Source of the DNA: Platerodrilus igneus
Taxonomy: Eukaryota > Arthropoda > Insecta > Coleoptera > Lycidae
Length of the DNA: 64,000 nt
Direction: 5' to 3'
Assembly (NCBI GenBank): GCA_036346225.1
Contig: JARFIW010000663.1
Span: 744,001-808,000, forward strand
A model generated the notes under the pieces. The model had not been told where the DNA came from. It was given only the letters and a program-made list of their open reading frames with translations, and searched no databases. Position numbers and translations under genes: made by a program. Shown one piece after another: positions 58,421 through 64,000 of the stretch (positions within the stretch are counted from its first letter, which is position 1; every line of letters begins with the position of its first letter).

Positions 58421-60231
58421 TGTAACAATTTTATTTCTTGGTTATTAAATCCACCCATAAAAGTGCAAAGTTATAAAACGCTTTTATTAAAATTATAGGT
58501 AAAATACATTTAACAAGTTTAGTAATACGCTAAAGTTGTATCTATATGTAGTTTTCTATGTATAGTCAAATATCTGTGCCTTCGATAACTGTTCGCAGGC
58601 GCGTTTTGGTTGAAGGCCTCCACCGGGAACACGCCGTCGTTCGGGCGAGGTGATAACCAGTTGGCCATGCGAGCTTGTTGAATAAAAATGTACGATTGGA
58701 AGCAGGCCGCTAATTTGCGGTTACATTTTAAGCAGTCGAGATCCATCTTTAAATAGCGCGCGCAAATAACCACCATAAAATCAACTTTAGAAACAACTAT
58801 TCCAACCACTGATGTAAAACCACTTTGTAGGAAGTAACTTTGATGATGGAAAATTTGAATAATTTGTAGAAGACCATATTACTACAAAACGTAAAGATAT
58901 TATTTGATGAGACAGCAGGGTTCAACATATTGCAGCAGCTGATGGAAGTATGGTGATGACGTTTGATATTACAACACCTCTTCACAGCCACAAAACGCAG
59001 CTTTGGTTCGAAGATTACTTTAAGAAATTTTCCGTATTTCAAATTAGAAACACGCTATTTTGTTTAGTGCATAAAAGCACGAAAATAATAAAATTTCAAT
59101 TATTTGTTGTACTGGAATTTTCCAGTGTTAAAAATTATAATGCACAATTTTTAAAGTTTTAAGAAACCATACACGTGGTTCATTTTGTTCTGTTGGTAAC
59201 AGCGACAGCTGTTTTTGACGTCACTTGTTTGTCTGCAATATACTGCTGACACCTGTGTTCTAATAAACATATGCTTTGAACAGTGTTTGCCTAAGTTGAG
59301 TAAACAAGAATATTTTTGTGATCTTTTTTTTATTAGAAATTGAAACTAACACAAATAATTTAGATAAGGAAACTTGAGTAACAATGCTTTAATTTGTAAC
59401 CCCTCGAACAGATCTGCACGAGTCGGGCCTTTGTTTTTGTAACAAGTTTACACTAAGTTTTAAAATGTTTGGTTATTAACTATTTTGATAAACCTTAATT
59501 TAAAACCCATGAACTCATTTAATTATTTATGAAATTTTATAGCATTGAATTTTGTTTTAAAAGAGAATCTTTTGAGTAAATTATTGGTTCAAAATTAAAG
59601 TTTTTTATTTTGATCAAATATGGTCAAAACTAACTACAAGAAACTAATATCCTTAAGAGTGGAATTTTGATGTCAACTTATATAGGAGATATTTTTTTTA
59701 ATATTTCTTTAGGTTTGTTTGTGGTACACAAATAGTGTTCCACCCTTCTATTAAGCTAATTATTACTATTTCTTACAGGAGCAGCGTCTTATTCAGTTAA
59801 GACGGGTTTCTGTCATCGAAGGCGATTTTTTTTTTGGGTTTCCACGTCCGCCCCTAGAAATATACTACGCAATTATCATAAATAAGTCAGGACTTGGTGG
59901 CGCCTATTTGTTTTGGATTAAGTTTAACATACAATCAAAATTCGACTTACCCCCATTTCTCATAGCTCTACCCAAGGAATAGACCCCTAGTTATGTCGGA
60001 AGACTTCGTTACACTTGCCCAGGCGCGAGGATAGTCATGTAACCATGTAATATATATAAAAACTAAAAGATACGTTTCACTGGCTTCCAATAAACGTAGG
60101 GCAGGTGCCTCAAAAAACAATATTCGTTTCACTGGTGCCGGCAACGTCTAGGCCCTTTGAAAAAATACGTTTCACAGGCACCCATGCGTGGAGCTTGCCA
60201 AAAAAATGTTTCACTGACATAATACGTTTCA
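58421..60231 (+). repeat. Solo LTR of family L inserted in X(C)
   Basis: The insert runs from TGTAACAATTTTATTTC to TACGTTTCA and is flanked by the 4-base duplication AAGA (58417-58420 and 60232-60235). Removing it restores alignment with X(A). The segment 59719-60010 matches the family L 5' LTR (21545-21860) in inverted orientation. A minus-strand frame 58519-58809 has no recognisable motif. Its last 165 bases are the tandem LTR-end/primer-site array described separately. Confidence 0.82.
60071..60231 (+). repeat. Five tandem LTR termini with primer-site cassettes
   Basis: The LTR-end motif (T)ACGTTTCA or a one-base variant occurs at 60071, 60123, 60166, 60206 and 60223. The first three are followed by CTGGCTTCCAATAAACG, CTGGTGCCGGCAACGTC and CAGGCACCCATGCGTGG, each similar to the family L primer site (ctaGCGCCCAACGcttGGGG). 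The fourth is followed by only CTGACATAA and the fifth is the true LTR end. Confidence 0.8.
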
Positions 60232-61941
60232 AAGAAGCAAAGTCAAAATGTTCAACTTGTATTTAATTTAATCTTTCCAAGTACTAAAACTATCGAGAAA
60301 TTATAAACAACGTGGGGAAGTCACGTAAGAGCCTTCAGCGTATTAGAACTAAGAACACCTGCAAAAGATAACGATGTATATGATAGTCAATAAGCTATAT
60401 GAGTGCAAGTAAGAAAGCAAGTTTGTGATATAAAGACAAGCGAGATGGAATGCATTGGTAGTTAAATGAGGGGAAATATGTAAAACAAGAGCACATGTTT
60501 AAGATAGAACGAACAGACTAGATTGGCGAGTAAGGTTGAAATAAGATGCAAACATGAAAGGTGGAAGCATAACAATGTCTATGTAAAATTAATTAGTTGT
60601 TTTCGGACGTGATGCGAAGCGTGTGGAAATTTCTTAAATTTCAACTTGGACGAGTGCAAATTTCAGAAGAATCATTGTGCCGAGACATCGGAAGGGAAAA
60701 TAGAATGCGAATTTCTGAAAATCGTCTGTCGCGGGACAAATTCGACTTGCAAGCGAGCCATTATATAAACCCGTGCTGATAGGAGTTTTGCTCTCTTTAT
60801 TTTTGATATTCGATACTTCAAGCAGTTTTGCTCTTTATTTTTTTGATTTTATTCGATACGTCAAGCAGAATACATGGTGATTACGTGCTACGATAAAAGT
60901 TATTATGGATTAGTGCATTTAGAGAAGATAGATAAAGGTAATAGAGTCTAGTTATATTTGCGGGTATCACTGTACCAATTATCCAAATTAGTAACAATAA
61001 ATACATAAATTGAAGTCTGCAGTTTTGGTATAGCGTGAACGAATTATGAATTTCATTGCTATTTTTTGGGAGTGTTAGTAATCAAATGTTATTCATAAAC
61101 GGGACTGGATCCACAAAACAAGATTTAGATATACATAGATGAGTTCCTGAGAAACTCTGAAACCTTTTGGACGAATGGTGGTGTAGAAAAATTTCAAAGG
61201 CGGCCAGAGATCCGAAGACGTAAACATAACCCAGCTGGAATGGTGGGATTAGCAAGGACGATGTACATTGGAACCACGAGTGCATTAACATTCTGGTAAC
61301 TTATGCATTGTTGTTCGATCTTAGATGTTTTGGGGTGTGTTGAATATCTTTATAATTTGTTTGATAAAGATGAACAGTAGTAAATTTGTATAAACAACAA
61401 ATTTTGAATTTTAAGGTAAAATTTTCTTGTATAAGTAGAAAGGAGTATTTATTAGGTTTATGTTTTTGATTATGATGAAAATTTGGGTCTGCCTTTGAGC
61501 TCAATTAGACTAACCTGTTTAATTAACGTAAAGGGGTGGGAGATGCTCCCTTTTATTCAGACTCAGGTCTGCAAATATTGTTAACTTAATTAGAATGCAT
61601 CCTACAAGAATGTATGATGCTGAAATTTATGGTGAAATTTAATTTTGAAATTTTAATGTATTGTGAATATTGGTGTAAATAGAGTTAACGTTGATGTTTG
61701 TGGTAGGAATGTGTTTCTTTTTTTTGAATGAGGATGAAAATTTTATCTAGGTGAGCAGCCGAAGCGGAAGGAGTCAAGAGGTAATATTCAGGTAAGAAAT
61801 CGATTATCAGAAGAAAGTCAACGGACAAGAGAATCACAGCAATTCTTGGCGCAGATACAGGGGCAATTCAAAAGCAGGACGAGGATCACAGCATTCTTGG
61901 CGCCAATTCGTGAGGCTCGATTCTTATAAGGTTCCACAGCA

Positions 61942-61962
61942 TATATATATATATATATTATT
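61942..61962. repeat. (TA)n after X(C)
   Basis: TA tract between the CACAGCA end of X(C) and a Y-like start (TTATTATGTAGGGAGGGGAG). Confidence 0.9.
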
Positions 61963-63159
61963 ATGTAGGGAGGGGAGTATAAGGTTTCTAAAGGTATATT
62001 TGTATTAATAGGGGTGTATGCCAAACGATAGGATCAATATTTCAGATCTAATAATTTAAAAACTATAAATTTTGCTATACTTTACATACGTTAAAGTATG
62101 TACCATTTCAGATTGAAACTTATATGCCAAAAGGTAGATAACATGACTTTATGACGTTGATATAATGCACGGTACTTGAGGTTTTATACTGAGTTGATAT
62201 TTCATGAGCCAGTTGAGAGTACATTTGCCGTCGGAAAGCCGAACGGATTTATGGATATCTGCAATATAACAAAGCGTCCAGGTCGTGTATAAATTATTTG
62301 GCTTTTCCTTTTTATAGAATCAAACTTTTGGACGAATTGTAAATCAAAATTTAAAGTGAATCAAAATGTAAAAGGTTATTGAGTTTAGTGAAGTGTTTTG
62401 GACCAATAGTAGAAATTTAAAATTATTATAAAGACTGTAGCGAAGGTATGTTGGACACTGAAAGAAAGATGATTTGTTATTGGATGTTATATGTTTAAAA
62501 ATGTTATTCTAGTAAGCTAAGTTTGTTGATTTAATAACTAAGCAAAATAAATAAGGGACTTACTTTTCGAATTTGTTCAGATAAAGACCTATTTTATGAA
62601 ACCTGCGTTAAGTTGTAAAATATTAATAAAATAAAAGTTTATATGTGTATCATCGAGTATTATTTAGTAAAGTGTGAAAGAAATAAGAAACATCGAGTAA
62701 AAAAAGGTGACGAGTATATAAAAGGAGTTTTTAAAAGTGGTTAATAGTGCAACGGGAAAGGCAACGAGTATTTAAAGAAGATTTTGGAAGTCGTTATTAT
62801 TGCAAAGGGGAAAGCGACGGTTATTTGTTTGAGAAGATTGGTGTTGGTTTTGGAATAGATTTGGTATAACGGCAGTAGGAGATAGGAGTGGATAAAGAAG
62901 GCATCGACGACATAGATAATTTTGGATTGATTTGAGAAGATTAAACGGCAGTAAGGACATCGTATGGATAATTGGAATAGCAGGACTAGGAGTGAATTAT
63001 AATAGGACAGCGGGTTTGAATTGGATTGTGCGAAGAGAGGATTAATTGGGGGTACGGAGCAGAGGAACAGGAGATCAATATACGGCGAGGAAGAATTAAC
63101 GCAGGGGAAGTAGATAACGGTTTTTTGCTAAATTCTAAATTGGGGTAAATTTATTTCAG
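61963..63159. other. Y-like start followed by purine-rich repeats
   Basis: The first 60 bases resemble the beginning of Y units (AGGGGAGTATAAGG...AATAGGGGTGTATG). From about 62640 the plus strand is strongly purine-rich. At 62705-62830 two to three imperfect units of about 54 bases (GGTGACGAGTATATAAAAGG; GGCAACGAGTATTTAAAGAA; AGCGACGGTTATTTG) occur in tandem. No gene was found. Confidence 0.45.
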
Positions 63160-63304
63160 GTTTGGGTCATCGAAATTGTTTTTAAGAACACCTGGAGGCA
63201 GTACGCAAGCGAACAACAGTGGAGAATCTTTTGTGAAAGTGCGTACGGCGATTTCGAACTTGAGCCAGCAGTTAAAGGAAGGCCTTCAGCGCGGTATATT
63301 TCTA
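63160..63304 (+). CDS. Candidate internal exon, unknown protein
   Basis: Strong acceptor TTTATTTCAG ends at 63159 and donor CTAGTAAGT starts its GT at 63305. The 145 bases between are clearly GC-richer than the surroundings and open in two frames. One frame reads FGSSKLFLRTPGGSTQANNS and then VRTAISNLSQQLKEGLQ, an ordinary-looking protein sequence of about 48 residues; I do not recognise the family. No partner exon could be assigned inside the window, so this could be one exon of a host gene extending rightwards or a chance open stretch. Confidence 0.35.
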
Positions 63305-63740
63305 GTAAGTACCGTAAATATATTATAACGTCAAAAATTAAAGTCATAAATAGTTACATAAATTAATTTGGCATCAGGCAACTTTGATCTATTAAATTTT
63401 AGCATACATAGTAAATTCAGTACATTAAAAAAGTGGTAAAACAAACGAGGGTGCAGTTTGGTTGGGTAGTGCACATCTACTCACGATTGAACTCACGGTG
63501 AGTAGGTGAGAAAACCCTGAGATTAAAGTTTCAAATAGTCGAGGCATATAAAATATAGTAATTAGTAAAAAAAGAACCAACCAAACGTTTGCTAAAGCAC
63601 CTCGATTTGAAGTCATACATTAAATAGTAAATTTGTGACGACGACAAAAGTCGTGTAACAAATTTTGTTTAAAGTTAAAGTGTAATAAATAAAGAAGGTA
63701 TTAGCCCAAAGTGAAAGTAAAGTAAGATAGGGTGATATTA

Positions 63741-63792
<52 letters not shown>

Positions 63793-64000
63793 CAACAATG
63801 GCGAAAACATTCGTAGAGTGCAAGTAATAACAAAAGCAATATACGGTAATTGATTCTATTGAATTTCGTTGTTAGTACGGGAAAGCAGAATATATTTTAA
63901 ACCATCAAAAAGAGTTATGCAACCAGCCATTCGGTCAAAAAAGATCAATTGCTCAACTTTGTACAAAAGAATAGAGGTTTGTATTGTTATCACTCCACGC
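63305..64000. other. Intergenic with (TA)n at 63743-63788
   Basis: No gene is supported. A pure TA tract occupies about 63743-63788. The flanks (GATATTAG and TTAGACAACAATGG) do not show the CACAGCA/TGCTGTG ends seen at other TA tracts. Confidence 0.6.

Larger units (their letters stand above)
58019..61941 (+). repeat. LTR-like unit X, copy C, split by a solo LTR
   Basis: The X sequence starts ACTCTAATTTAGACCAGGG, runs to 58420, and resumes at 60232 with GTTCAACTTGTATTTAATTT, collinear with X(A) at about 23550. It has TATATAAA at 60762-60769, a donor-like TTCTGGTAAC (GT at 61296, with CTG instead of CAG), cassettes at 61847 and 61898 (TGGCGCCAATTCGTGAGGCT), and the end CCACAGCA at 61941. Three CACAGCA motifs (61835, 61886, 61935) are spaced 51 and 49 bases. 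Confidence 0.65.

Overview
The window reads as intergenic DNA from an AT-rich arthropod, most probably insect, genome. The evidence is an errantivirus-type Ty3/Gypsy element with a serine-tRNA primer site and an env gene, BEL/Pao and hAT remnants, a tRNA-derived SINE-like repeat, long (TA)n tracts and intronless C2H2 zinc-finger arrays. I see no housekeeping gene, no rRNA and no intact tRNA gene. Almost every reading frame with recognisable homology belongs to a transposable element and nearly all are broken.

Layout. 1-0.94 kb: 3' end of a BEL/Pao element. 1.04-1.35 kb: SINE-like repeat. 2.07-2.38 kb: antisense retropepsin scrap. 2.65-11.4 kb: a decayed errantivirus-like element (leader, gag, protease, RT, RNase H, integrase, env, 3' LTR). 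12.0-14.4 kb: C2H2 array 1, with 22 regular fingers in one open frame. 16.0 kb: BEL-like gag N-terminus. 17.2 kb: hammerhead-ribozyme-like motif. 17.3-23.34 kb (minus): a second Gypsy element (family L) with long 5' LTR, gag, protease, RT and part of RNase H, cut off before integrase. 23.35-29.0 kb: long LTR-like units, here called X and Y, followed by gag-like fragments. 29.4-31.2 kb (minus): hAT N-terminus and terminal repeat. 31.4-34.3 kb: BEL pol joined to a Gypsy gag. 36.1-41.2 kb: a decayed second C2H2 array and Gypsy fragments between two copies of one repeat. 43.6-62 kb: a dense direct and inverted cluster of X/Y-type LTR-like units joined through (TA)n, one of them split by a solo LTR of family L. 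62-64 kb: purine-rich repeats and one candidate exon.

The most unusual pattern concerns the 3' ends of these long LTRs. Where one LTR terminus followed by one primer-binding site is expected, there are two to five copies of a cassette made of the LTR-terminal motif plus a sequence resembling the complement of the lysine-tRNA 3' end. The cassettes lie inside solo LTRs as well as next to gag, in at least two LTR families. Six LTR-like units also show a splice-donor consensus, five of them with a TATA box 0.4-0.55 kb upstream.

Nothing forms an operon or pathway. The functional links are within elements (gag-pol-env, LTR promoter to primer site). The only frame that still looks fit to encode a protein is zinc-finger array 1. 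All homology calls come from reading motifs by eye; no database search was run.
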